From positions 1 through 7,067 of the forward strand of contig CAJCHQ010000151.1 of the NCBI GenBank assembly GCA_903970295.1: a stretch of DNA of 7,067 nt, written 5' to 3'. Source of the stretch: Bryobacterales bacterium (GTDB lineage Bacteria; Cyanobacteriota; Vampirovibrionia; Obscuribacterales; Obscuribacteraceae). Below the pieces are notes generated by a model. It was not told the origin of the DNA. It was given only the letters and a program-made list of their open reading frames with translations, and made no database searches. A program made the translations under genes and the position numbers. This document shows positions 1 to 6,010 of this stretch, piece after piece; position 1 is the stretch's first letter; each line of letters starts with the position of its first letter.

Positions 1-1
1 T

Positions 2-85
2 CTGTTGCATATCAACGTCGATGAAACCTGGCGCGCATTCTTCGCTGAATTGGCAGTCCACATAGTGGAGCCACTCAATTATTAG
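2..85 (+). CDS. Possible 3' end of a plus-strand gene running off the left edge
   Basis: An open frame enters from the left edge and ends at TAG 83-85, giving 27 visible codons. The translation has a balanced, protein-like composition (contains INVDETWRAFFAEL and ends VEPLNY). No family is recognised from so short a piece. The minus strand here is also open in part, so coding is only a possibility. It would converge with the FecR-like gene that ends at 174. An imperfect hairpin overlaps its stop codon. Confidence 0.3.
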   Translation: MLHINVDETWRAFFAELAVHIVEPLNY

Positions 86-125
86 TCTCTAATTTGGCGC
101 TTTTCCTTTGCTTTTAACTAATCCA
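76..125 (+). terminator. Weak terminator-like hairpin with T-rich tail
   Basis: CAA (76-78) and ATTAG (81-85) can pair with CTAAT (89-93) and TTG (94-96), leaving a two-base bulge and a three-base loop. Interrupted T-runs follow at 101-104 and up to about 117. It lies between two convergent genes, where a terminator is expected. The stem is AT-rich and imperfect, so support is modest. Confidence 0.22.
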
Positions 126-173
126 TCGACAGCTTTATTTCAGATGCGTTCCACCGCAGTTGCTACATTGATG

Positions 174-689
174 TCATTGTGAGGGAACAGTACAGCTGAG
201 CTCGTTATATGCCGTCAAGTTTGGCCGTATAAATTGAGTGTAATTCCCACCTCGCAGCTGCTGAAGAATGGCTGTCGTCTTCAACATGTGGTCTGCCACC
301 TTGTGGGCACGCGGGTGCCTGGCGCTAATAAGCTGTTTGAGTGTTGTCACTGTTGCCATGGTGTGGGCAATTGAGAACTCGGAAACAAACGCCTTTAAAC
401 CATTCTCGAGGACGCGAGCTTTCATGTTGCGATAGCCGACCGATTGGGCCGGGTTGATTTGTTCGAAACTTTGCTCTGAATCGTTGGTAATCAGAGTTTG
501 CATGCCGGGACTCAGCACAATTTCATGCCCACCGGCTTTGACGACAACCGCGTAGCCATGAAGATCGTCGAGATCGAAAACCGACAATCCGTTGCGGAAA
601 GACATCAACAGTACTACAGAGTGAGCGTCCAACAGAACGTCTGCTAACGGCGTATGGACGATAGTGTCAGAAGTGGGGACAAACACCAC
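174..689 (-). CDS. FecR-like domain protein, intact 3' part of a probably broken gene
   Basis: This 171-codon frame runs from a GTG at 689 to TGA at 174. Residues about 7-70 look like a FecR-type beta-rich domain: a VFVPTSDTIVHTPLADV start, then SVVLLMSFRNGLSVFDLDD, then VVVKAGGHEIVLSPGMQTLI ending in the typical 'L.PG' turn. The C-terminal third is helical and includes FVSEFSIAHTMATVTTLKQL. FecR-like domains usually sit in envelope-associated or sensory proteins; no partner FecA or sigma factor gene is visible here. The GTG is unlikely to be the original start. The domain seems to begin before it (LTRGS precedes it in frame), there is no signal peptide, and related coding sequence can be traced upstream in shifted frames (690-873). 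The frame may still be annotated as a hypothetical protein, but I think it is the 3' half of a pseudogene. The FecR assignment is by pattern recognition only. Confidence 0.6.
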   Translation of the reverse strand: MVFVPTSDTIVHTPLADVLLDAHSVVLLMSFRNGLSVFDLDDLHGYAVVVKAGGHEIVLSPGMQTLITNDSEQSFEQINPAQSVGYRNMKARVLENGLKAFVSEFSIAHTMATVTTLKQLISARHPRAHKVADHMLKTTAILQQLRGGNYTQFIRPNLTAYNELSCTVPSQ

Positions 690-873
690 CGAGCCTCGAG
701 TCAGCTGCTCGTGGCATTGCCGCCGCTACCATTACTGATGGTTATAAGGGCACAGCTCGAGCATCTACTTCTAGTTCGATTTCTTTATTGCGCTTTTGAA
801 GTTTTCGCAACTCGTCGCCGCCCAGGAACCGATTCCTGCGTCGACGCTCTGGAATTGCGGACGTGCAGGCGAT
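690..873 (-). pseudogene. Frameshifted 5' remnant of the FecR-like gene
   Basis: Upstream of the GTG at 689 the coding signal continues on the minus strand through three frames. From 873 down to 745 one frame reads ACTSAIPERRRRNRF and then LRKLQKRNKEIELEVDARAV-PL, and stops at TAA 744-742. Removing two bases there restores TISNGSGGNATS, which runs to about 707. Adding one base at 706/707 restores QLTRGSVVF, which enters the 174-689 frame. A further in-frame TAG at 876-874 closes the upstream side, and I cannot follow the gene beyond it. No signal peptide or proper start was found. Two small indels and a stop in about 180 bp indicate decay rather than programmed frameshifting, though sequencing error cannot be excluded. 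Confidence 0.45.
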
Positions 874-1000
874 CTAGAACCGGCCGCCATGTGCCAATGG
901 CAGCAATGTGCAACTTTCCTGCGAATGCGGAGTCGAGGCATCACAAGCGACTGGATCTACTTTTGGGGTTCCGGTTGATGCAAAACCGAAGAGGAAGATC

Positions 1001-1384
1001 ATGGAAAACGAATTGCCCGCAGAAAAATCGACGAAGCCGCTTGTCACAACACCGACGGCGCAGCCTGATACTACGTCAACACCGGCTCCCGCGGGCCAGC
1101 CTGCAGTGACAACCGAATCACTCAAACAGCCGGCTATTCAAGAAGACTATTTGAAGCAGATCGAGGAAAACTATGAAACTTCGGCTACGTTCGATGGGGC
1201 GATAGCCAGTGAAGGCATCGAACAGGTAGACGCGACACAGGGAGAACCTGCATTGAGTGCGGGTGAATTTTTCAATACTCCCACTGAAACTATCGATCCG
1301 GAAAAGCTGCCCGCTCGTACTCAAGAGCAAACTAAACATGCGGAGTCTATCGAAAAATCAGGTATAGCTCATTGGACTGAGTAA
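1001..1384 (+). CDS. Small hydrophilic, probably disordered protein of unknown function
   Basis: This encodes 127 residues starting MENELPAEKSTK. ATG 1001 is preferred over an in-frame upstream start near 908 because GAGGAAG (991-997) lies at ideal Shine-Dalgarno distance. Residues about 8-45 are rich in Thr, Pro and Ala (TTPTAQPDTTSTPAPAG). The middle and end are acidic and rich in Glu, Gln and Thr. There are no hydrophobic segments, no cysteines and no recognised domain, so it is probably a soluble, largely unstructured cytoplasmic protein. Its last codons (KSGIAHWTE, stop) fall inside a direct repeat whose second copy at 5954 follows a truncated VOC gene and would read KSGLAHWTE in the same frame. 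The protein end may therefore derive from a shared ancestral gene end. It converges with the desaturase gene at 1506. I do not recognise the family. Confidence 0.6.
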   Translation: MENELPAEKSTKPLVTTPTAQPDTTSTPAPAGQPAVTTESLKQPAIQEDYLKQIEENYETSATFDGAIASEGIEQVDATQGEPALSAGEFFNTPTETIDPEKLPARTQEQTKHAESIEKSGIAHWTE

Positions 1385-1410
1385 CGGTCGTTATTTGAAG
1401 AAAGGGCACT
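1354..1410 (+). repeat. Direct repeat, copy 1 (partner at 5954-6010)
   Basis: This 57-bp segment matches 5954-6010 at 50 of 57 positions without gaps, including a 16-base identical run (AGCTCATTGGACTGAG shifted only at its end). The spacing is exactly 4600 bp. In this copy the first 31 bases are the last codons of the 127-aa gene, and the rest is its 3' flank. A few further similar bases follow if one gap is allowed. No inverted ends or target duplications are visible, so it does not look like an insertion sequence. Confidence 0.8.
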
Positions 1411-1505
1411 TAATGGCAGAGATGCCTTGGCGCAGTCGTTTTGTCTGAAATTAGAGCGTGTCTCGCGCACCACATGCGGTGTGTGTGTGTCTGGCAGTGA
1501 TTCAT

Positions 1506-2270
1506 TCAGCGCATAGACCTGCGTACCCGTGTGGCCATATTCACAAAGGGCCTCAACTGCGCCACCAGAAAATTTTCGCCCTCGATGCCCTCCACTCCAA
1601 AACGTACATTATCTGGCTCTGACATATAGGTCTGGAATATTCGATCCCAAATTAAGAGTACGCCGCCAAGATTGCTTTCATATTGGCTGCTTAAGACCCC
1701 ATGATGAACGCGGTGCGCTGAAGGCGTATTGACGAAACCCTCAAAACGACCAAGCTTCGGTACGAACTGCGTATGCAGAAAGAATTGGAACACTTGAATC
1801 AAAGTGAATGAAAGGACAACCGCCAGAGGTTCGCAGCCTATCAATGCAGCCGGCAGGTAAAAGAGTGGATTAATCACGGGCAGCAAGAAGCTGGCTCTGA
1901 GAGTGGTTGTGAAATTGTAATGCGGGCTCGAATGATGTACCTCGTGAAATGCTGCGAGAAAATCATTGGCATGGAAACACTTGTGCTGCGCGTAGAACAG
2001 AAAATCCACAAAAATGAAAGTGAAGACCGTTCCTGCCATGCCGTGAAGTCTTAGCGGGGTCCAGTGATATGCAACTGAAAGAATCACCAACATAAACGTA
2101 CCGGCTGCCACACCGGTGAGCCTGTTGATAAAGAACATGACCAAGTTCGAGATCGTGTCGCTCAGTTCGTACCAGTCACGTTTCAGAAGCCGATCCACTG
2201 AAATTTCCAGACAAATGAAGACGAAATAAACGAGCAATATTAGTGGTGCTAAAAGGCCAAATGAGAGCAT
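1506..2270 (-). CDS. Fatty acid hydroxylase / sterol desaturase-family membrane protein
   Basis: With ATG at 2270 this is a 254-aa integral membrane protein of the fatty acid hydroxylase superfamily, di-iron enzymes that hydroxylate or desaturate lipids. The histidine clusters that bind the two irons are all present: HKCFH (residues 96-100), HEVHH (109-113) and HRVHH (186-190), plus H166 in FFLHTQF. Hydrophobic helices lie at about residues 2-22, 40-68, 78-95 and 134-165. The ending with NLGGVLLIWDRIFQTY is typical of the family, so the enzyme looks complete and active. The substrate cannot be told; no sterol pathway genes are nearby. An in-frame GTG at 2282 has an AGCGAGG Shine-Dalgarno 10 bases upstream and is a serious alternative start. 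The frame also opens to a GTG at 2336, but the added residues (MTCQSGYCWETPQ) are hydrophilic and unlike the family. It is divergent from the kinase gene. Confidence 0.88.
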   Translation of the reverse strand: MLSFGLLAPLILLVYFVFICLEISVDRLLKRDWYELSDTISNLVMFFINRLTGVAAGTFMLVILSVAYHWTPLRLHGMAGTVFTFIFVDFLFYAQHKCFHANDFLAAFHEVHHSSPHYNFTTTLRASFLLPVINPLFYLPAALIGCEPLAVVLSFTLIQVFQFFLHTQFVPKLGRFEGFVNTPSAHRVHHGVLSSQYESNLGGVLLIWDRIFQTYMSEPDNVRFGVEGIEGENFLVAQLRPFVNMATRVRRSMR

Positions 2271-2354
2271 GCCTGAATTCACGCTATTCGAACCTCGCTG
2301 GGGCGTCTCCCAACAATACCCAGATTGGCATGTCACGCAATGGTGGTAACACTT

Positions 2355-2379
2355 ATTAACGCCGGAGCGTGGCGTTGAT
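2355..2379. promoter_or_regulatory. Strong inverted repeat in the desaturase-kinase divergent region
   Basis: ATTAACGCC (2355-2363) pairs with GGCGTTGAT (2371-2379) over nine positions with one G-T wobble and a 7-base loop. It lies 85 bases upstream of the desaturase ATG, where a regulator site or a 5' UTR hairpin would sit. There is no T-run on either side, so it is not an intrinsic terminator. The rest of 2271-2574 holds no convincing gene. A TAATAT at 2502-2507 resembles a -10 box for the kinase but has no recognisable -35. Confidence 0.35.
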
Positions 2380-2558
2380 CTCAGCAGATTAGTTTTGAAC
2401 GAGCCGGCTCTCTTTGAACTATTTTCCGTTTTGGCGCTCTGTCACGGGCGTGCTAACTTCAACACGTCACAGAATTCTGGCGGAAGGGCTGGCAAGCCGA
2501 ATAATATTGTGTGCTCTTTGCTTAGCTCAAATTGTGTCAGGGAACAAAATTCGTAATT

Positions 2559-2565
2559 TGGAGGA
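2559..2565 (+). promoter_or_regulatory. Shine-Dalgarno that fixes the TTG start of the kinase gene
   Basis: GGAGGAG lies nine bases upstream of TTG 2575. It is the strongest Shine-Dalgarno sequence in the window and supports the TTG start over other codons. An ATG at 2579 is in another frame. Confidence 0.7.
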
Positions 2566-2574
2566 GCATTTAGC

Positions 2575-5118
2575 TTGGATGCACCGTGGAGCGGTTGTCC
2601 ATTAGCAGCGGAGCCGGAGTTCGAAGGAAAATTCGTTTTCCTGGGAGAGCTTGGCTGTGGTGGGATGGGAACGGTCTACAAAGCAAAGCAGCTGACCCTC
2701 GACAAGTTTGTGGCAATAAAGGTCATTCATCAAAGTGCTTTGAATGAGGCGGCTGTTCGTCGCTTTGGCGTCGAAGGCAAGGCCGCTAATCGCTTTAATC
2801 ACCCCAATCTGGTACAAGTGTGGGATTTGGACGTGACGGCTTCTGGTTTTCCATACCTGATCATGGAATACGTCGAGGGAAAAACTCTAGCCGAAATGCT
2901 GAAGGAAAAACCGCAGATGGACGAAAATCAATTCGATGCGATTTTTCGTCAATTATGTCTTGGTCTGGCCCACGCTCACCGATTTGGCGTAGTGCACAGA
3001 GATATTAAGCCGAGCAATATCATGATTGTGAATAACGAGAATAGCAAAGATCTCGTCAAAATCATGGACTTCGGCATTGCCAAACTAGTCGGACCAGAAG
3101 AGATGTCATCACTGCAGCTAACTAAAACAGGAGAAATGATCGGCAGTCCACTCTACATGAGTCCTGAGCAAGCTCGCGGGTTAAAGAACATCGATACACG
3201 CAGCGATCTATATTCTCTCGGCTGCGTGATGTACGAGGCTTTGACCGGATTACCGCCTTTTGTTGGCGCCACGTTTGTCGACACCTTATTGAAGCACCAG
3301 AACGATCCCGTTTTGCCTTTGACTGAAGCTTCTATGGGTCGGCGTTTCAACCCGCGTATCGAAACGATGGTGCTGAAACTATTGCAGAAAAATCCAGAGG
3401 ATCGCTACCAGAGTGTCGACGAAATTCTTGCCGCTTGGCCGGAGGACATGGCAAACACCGCCAGCGATATCACGAACGGAAATGGCACGAGCGGAAATGC
3501 TGCAAGCAAGAAGCCCAGACCTGAGCACATGGCATTGGCCGCAGTTTTGCTCGGGGTGAGTATGTTATTAATATGCGGCGTCTCTGTACTTTTCAAAAGC
3601 ACGCATAATGATCAGGAAAAGCCAAATGAAGTAAAAGCAAAAGCGCTGTCCCCTGCCTCTCCGGAAAGAAGCAAATCTCTCGGCGCGGCGCCCGAAATTC
3701 GGTCGGCAATCGTAGTGTCCGACGCAGATCGGAAAAAGGCGACTCAAGAAACTGCGCGCTCCGATCTGCGCAAGTGTGTTGAGAGCGCATTGCAAAAACA
3801 TCCTGATCAAACTCTGATGTTGTCTGGTTGTTGTTTGGAAAATGATGTTAGTCTTTCGAAATCTACACTGGAAATGTTAATCCAGAACGTGAGGGGATTT
3901 GTCGACATCAAAAAGCTGAGTATTGTCAAAAGCAATGTGAAGGATGATGATCTGCAGTCTCTGAGAAAATTTGCGCAACTGACCACTCTGGACTTGCATG
4001 ACGATATTTTCCTCAATTTGTTATGTCTGAAGCGAATGGTGTGGCTTGAAGTTTTAGACGTTTCGGGAACCGCTATCAATGCAGAAAGTATCGACAGCCT
4101 GGCCACTCTAGTGAAGTTGCGACGACTGGATATCAGTCGCACTGAGATAACTTCGAAGCAGCTCTTCAAGCTTGTTGACGCCATGCCAAGTTTACAACGA
4201 TTGCTCGTGCAACGTTGCCCAAACGTCAGCGACAATGAGGTTGCACTAATCGAGAAGAAGCATCCAGATCTCAGCATTGCATATAGACCTTACGTCGATA
4301 TTGAAGGAATTCGCTCGCGGGTAAAAATCGCCAAATTTGATGAAGCGGATGAATTGGCTGCCGAGACGGCTTTGCGCCTCCAGAAGAAAGAGCATCCTGA
4401 TTATGCGGTGCTGTCTGAGCTGGAGTCAGAGCGTGCGGAGATTGCTCGGATGCAGGAGCGGTATCAACTAGCAATACAAAGATTTGAGAGCGCTCTGAAT
4501 TTGCTTGGAAAAGCCAAGCCGGATTTCGCTCGCAGTGAACAATTGCTCGGACGTATTGCCGAAGTAAATGAGGCTCGGGAGCATTGGTCAGCAGCTATAG
4601 AAGCAAGAGAGCGCCTGAAGTCGATGTTGGTAGCACATAAAGAAAGTTCGAATAATAAGGCTCGCCTCTATCTGTCAGTAAACAATATAAGGCATCAGGC
4701 TATTGATTCTCGTAAGTTAGGAATGATCGACAAAGAAAAGCAGTTCAGCCAACAATGCGTTGTTCTATGCAAAACCATGGGTTTCTCCAATACTCTTGAA
4801 TGCATGGATTCTCTTATTTCACTGGGGAATATTTGTAGCGAGCGCGGTCAGTATCTCAATGCTATCGTTTATTACGAACAGGCAGTTTCTGCTTATAGAG
4901 CCAATAGCAAAGTAGTTTTGAACCCTGTTTTATGGGCATCTCTAGGCGAATGCTATTTTCGAGTCGGTAATTGGTCCAAAGCTGAAGTGAATTTCAAAAG
5001 ATATCTGGCGATACGACCTCTGGAGCGACAAACCGTCGCCGACCAGCTGATCGTTTCCTTAGAGCGCCAGAAAAAATTAAAAGAAGCAGAGCAACTCAAG
5101 GCTCAATTCCAGAGGTGA
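2575..5118 (+). CDS. Membrane-anchored Hanks-type Ser/Thr protein kinase with LRR-like and TPR repeats
   Basis: This 847-aa protein is probably a signalling kinase of the PknB type. The kinase domain spans about residues 19-290. It shows the glycine loop GCGGMG (27-32), VAIK with catalytic Lys49, Glu67 of helix C, HRDIKPSN (141-148, catalytic Asp143), DFG (165-167), MSPEQARG (195-202), SDLYSLG (210-216) and DRY (276-278). All catalytic residues are present, so it should be active. A Ser/Asn/Gly-rich linker follows, then one transmembrane helix at about 318-340. The rest would be outside the membrane. Residues 445-560 hold leucine-rich-repeat-like segments (LTTLDLHDD, LEVLDVSGTAI, LRRLDISRTEI, LQRLLVQRC). 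Residues about 585-845 hold TPR-like helical pairs, clearest at 745-775 and 785-815. The repeats probably bind a protein partner and control the kinase; this is inference. The start is TTG with a strong Shine-Dalgarno. It stands alone, divergent from the desaturase and 102 bp before the toxin-antitoxin genes. Confidence 0.95.
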   Translation: MDAPWSGCPLAAEPEFEGKFVFLGELGCGGMGTVYKAKQLTLDKFVAIKVIHQSALNEAAVRRFGVEGKAANRFNHPNLVQVWDLDVTASGFPYLIMEYVEGKTLAEMLKEKPQMDENQFDAIFRQLCLGLAHAHRFGVVHRDIKPSNIMIVNNENSKDLVKIMDFGIAKLVGPEEMSSLQLTKTGEMIGSPLYMSPEQARGLKNIDTRSDLYSLGCVMYEALTGLPPFVGATFVDTLLKHQNDPVLPLTEASMGRRFNPRIETMVLKLLQKNPEDRYQSVDEILAAWPEDMANTASDITNGNGTSGNAASKKPRPEHMALAAVLLGVSMLLICGVSVLFKSTHNDQEKPNEVKAKALSPASPERSKSLGAAPEIRSAIVVSDADRKKATQETARSDLRKCVESALQKHPDQTLMLSGCCLENDVSLSKSTLEMLIQNVRGFVDIKKLSIVKSNVKDDDLQSLRKFAQLTTLDLHDDIFLNLLCLKRMVWLEVLDVSGTAINAESIDSLATLVKLRRLDISRTEITSKQLFKLVDAMPSLQRLLVQRCPNVSDNEVALIEKKHPDLSIAYRPYVDIEGIRSRVKIAKFDEADELAAETALRLQKKEHPDYAVLSELESERAEIARMQERYQLAIQRFESALNLLGKAKPDFARSEQLLGRIAEVNEAREHWSAAIEARERLKSMLVAHKESSNNKARLYLSVNNIRHQAIDSRKLGMIDKEKQFSQQCVVLCKTMGFSNTLECMDSLISLGNICSERGQYLNAIVYYEQAVSAYRANSKVVLNPVLWASLGECYFRVGNWSKAEVNFKRYLAIRPLERQTVADQLIVSLERQKKLKEAEQLKAQFQR

Positions 5119-5142
5119 CCAGCCGATTAGATTTTTCACCGT

Positions 5143-5170
5143 GGAAGTTGATGGCCCTCGTTTAACTTCC
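5143..5170 (+). repeat. Inverted repeat between the kinase gene and the toxin-antitoxin operon
   Basis: GGAAGTTGA (5143-5151) pairs with TTAACTTCC (5162-5170) over nine positions with one G-T wobble and a 10-base loop. It begins 25 bases after the kinase stop. No T-run follows, so a classic intrinsic terminator is not supported. It could be a Rho-dependent or processing hairpin at the kinase mRNA end, or a protein site just upstream of the TA promoter. Confidence 0.35.
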
Positions 5171-5185
5171 CGACCTGTAAGACTC

Positions 5186-5214
5186 TTGACTTAGCTAAGT
5201 AGATGGACTAACCT
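5186..5214 (+). promoter_or_regulatory. Toxin-antitoxin promoter, probably giving a leaderless mRNA
   Basis: TTGACT (5186-5191, five of six to the sigma-70 -35 consensus) is followed at exactly 17 bp by TAACCT (5209-5214), a weaker -10. Only six bases separate this -10 from ATG 5221, so transcription should begin at or next to the start codon. The lack of any Shine-Dalgarno sequence before that ATG agrees with a leaderless message. Confidence 0.45.
5189..5200. promoter_or_regulatory. Perfect 12-bp palindrome, candidate antitoxin operator
   Basis: ACTTAGCTAAGT is a perfect palindrome overlapping the end of the -35 box and most of the promoter spacer. Phd/YefM antitoxins bind short palindromes at their own promoters and repress the operon, more tightly with the toxin bound. 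The position here is exactly where such a dimer would block RNA polymerase. Binding itself is inferred. Confidence 0.5.
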
Positions 5215-5220
5215 GAACTT

Positions 5221-5460
5221 ATGCAGGTTAATATCCACGAAGCCAAAACTAAATTGTCTCAACTCCTTGAACTTGTTGAGCAGGGAGAGACAGTGATCAT
5301 CGCGCGCGACGGCAGGCCCGTGGCCGAGTTAATCAAAATAACAAAGAAAGGTTTTCCCTTTGGCATCGCCGCAGCCGACCCGCTTGCTCCGAAGGGCGAT
5401 GAATGGTGGCAGTCGCTGTCTGACGAAGAGTACGAATCATGGCTCGGTGGTAAAGGGTGA
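5221..5460 (+). CDS. Phd/YefM-type antitoxin
   Basis: This 79-aa protein has the Phd/YefM antitoxin fold signature. Residues 1-40 read VNIHEAKTKLSQLLELVEQGETVIIARDGRPVAEL, with the EAK..LS..L core helix and the GE.V.I.R.G.PVA strand pair that form the DNA-binding dimer. The C-terminal half (residues about 50-79, with DEWWQSLSDEEYESWLGG) is acidic and aromatic, as expected for the flexible tail that wraps the toxin and blocks its active site. It should neutralise the PIN toxin encoded next and repress their shared promoter. ATG 5221 has no Shine-Dalgarno sequence; it lies just after a -10 box. The stop codon overlaps the toxin start by four bases (GTGA), which implies coupled translation. Confidence 0.92.
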   Translation: MQVNIHEAKTKLSQLLELVEQGETVIIARDGRPVAELIKITKKGFPFGIAAADPLAPKGDEWWQSLSDEEYESWLGGKG

Positions 5461-5831
5461 GGCTGTTGACAGACACTCACACGCTAGTGTGGGCATTGTC
5501 TACACCAGAATTGCTTAGCAAGGCGGCCAAACGTGCCCTCAATAACGGCGATACTTTGGTTAGCGTCGTGAATCTATGGGAGCTGATTCTGAAGAAGGAG
5601 CGCGCGAATGCTCTGTTGACTGATCCGGTTAGATGGTGGATGGAGTACGTGAGTCAACGTTTTACGTGTTTGCCGATTAACTTTGGGCATGTGTTGGAAG
5701 TGAACAAGTTGGTTCATCATCATCATGATCCTTTCGACCGCATGTTACTAGCTCAATGTCGATGCGAAGGGCTAACATTGGTGACGAAAGACAAGTTCTT
5801 ATCAAAATATGATGTGCCGACGTTCTGGTAA
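5457..5831 (+). CDS. vapC: PIN-domain toxin, VapC type
   Basis: This 124-aa protein covers a complete PIN domain, a Mg-dependent RNase fold. The acidic catalytic set is visible: D6 in LLTDTHTLVWAL, E42 in NLWELILKK, D94 in DPFDRMLLAQ and D112 in TKDKFL. It ends PTFW, as many short PIN toxins do. VapC toxins cut tRNA or rRNA and stop translation when free of antitoxin; the target here is unknown. All catalytic residues are intact, so the toxin is probably functional. Translation begins at GTG 5457, overlapping the antitoxin stop, and probably depends on coupling with the antitoxin frame, which helps keep the antitoxin in excess. A run of four His (87-90) precedes the third motif. The symbol refers to the toxin type, not to an orthology call. 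Confidence 0.93.
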   Translation: MRLLTDTHTLVWALSTPELLSKAAKRALNNGDTLVSVVNLWELILKKERANALLTDPVRWWMEYVSQRFTCLPINFGHVLEVNKLVHHHHDPFDRMLLAQCRCEGLTLVTKDKFLSKYDVPTFW

Positions 5832-5832
5832 C

Positions 5833-5848
5833 GCGCCGCTGCGCTTTT
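5833..5848 (+). terminator. Tiny GC hairpin with TTTT after the toxin stop
   Basis: GCGC (5833-5836) pairs with GCGC (5841-5844) around a CGCT loop and is followed by TTTT (5845-5848). It begins two bases after the toxin stop codon. The stem is only four base pairs and the T-run short, so termination would be inefficient at best. Confidence 0.25.
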
Positions 5849-5872
5849 GCACCATTTAGAGGGGATGTTCAT

Positions 5873-5980
5873 ATGGCAGCACAAAATCTGCATGTCACGG
5901 AAATCAAAGCTTTCGTTCCGTCCAAAAATTTTGAGCTATCCAAGCGCTTCTATAAAATCAGGCTTAGCTCATTGGACTGA
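5873..5980 (+). pseudogene. Truncated glyoxalase/VOC-family gene
   Basis: The frame has ATG 5873 and AGAGGGGA (about 5858-5865) eight bases upstream. The first 27-28 codons read MAAQNLHVTEIKAF and then VPSKNFELSKRFYK. This is the typical first strand and helix of a VOC (glyoxalase/bleomycin-resistance) protein, which normally continues with DLGF and is about 120-140 aa long. Instead, from about 5954 the sequence changes into the direct repeat, and the frame ends eight codons later at TGA 5978-5980. The remaining three quarters of the domain is missing, so the 35-aa product cannot fold as a VOC protein. The intact ribosome site and N-terminus show a recent truncation by deletion or recombination at the repeat border. 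The original function cannot be deduced. Confidence 0.6.
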
Positions 5981-6010
5981 GTGACGGTCCTGGTTTGAAG
6001 AAAGGGCCCT
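5954..6010 (+). repeat. Direct repeat, copy 2 (partner at 1354-1410)
   Basis: This copy matches 1354-1410 at 50 of 57 positions. It begins exactly where the VOC coding sequence is lost and ends at the stop codon of the minus-strand secreted-protein gene. Read in the frame used by copy 1 it gives KSGLAHWTE and a stop (TGA in place of TAA), with differences partly at third codon positions. The segment therefore looks like a former gene 3' end plus its flank. Confidence 0.8.

Noticed and set aside
654..1109. Plus-strand open frame of 151 codons
   Set aside because: Arg- and Leu-rich composition typical of an antisense reading; it overlaps the FecR-like remnant and the better supported gene at 1001.
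874..1125. Minus-strand open frame of 83 codons
   Set aside because: It lies opposite the start of the 127-aa gene, has no ribosome site and no recognisable domain.
1464..1500. GT-repeat and small hairpin after the 127-aa gene (GCGCACC / GGTGTGT)
   Set aside because: The stem needs two G-T wobbles and no T-run follows; the GT tract is too short to be notable.
2414..2605. 63-codon plus frame before the kinase gene
   Set aside because: TTG start without Shine-Dalgarno, no domain, and it overlaps the kinase start in another frame.
3807..4277. 156-codon minus frame inside the kinase gene
   Set aside because: Ser/Arg-rich shadow of the LRR-coding region, which is well supported on the plus strand.
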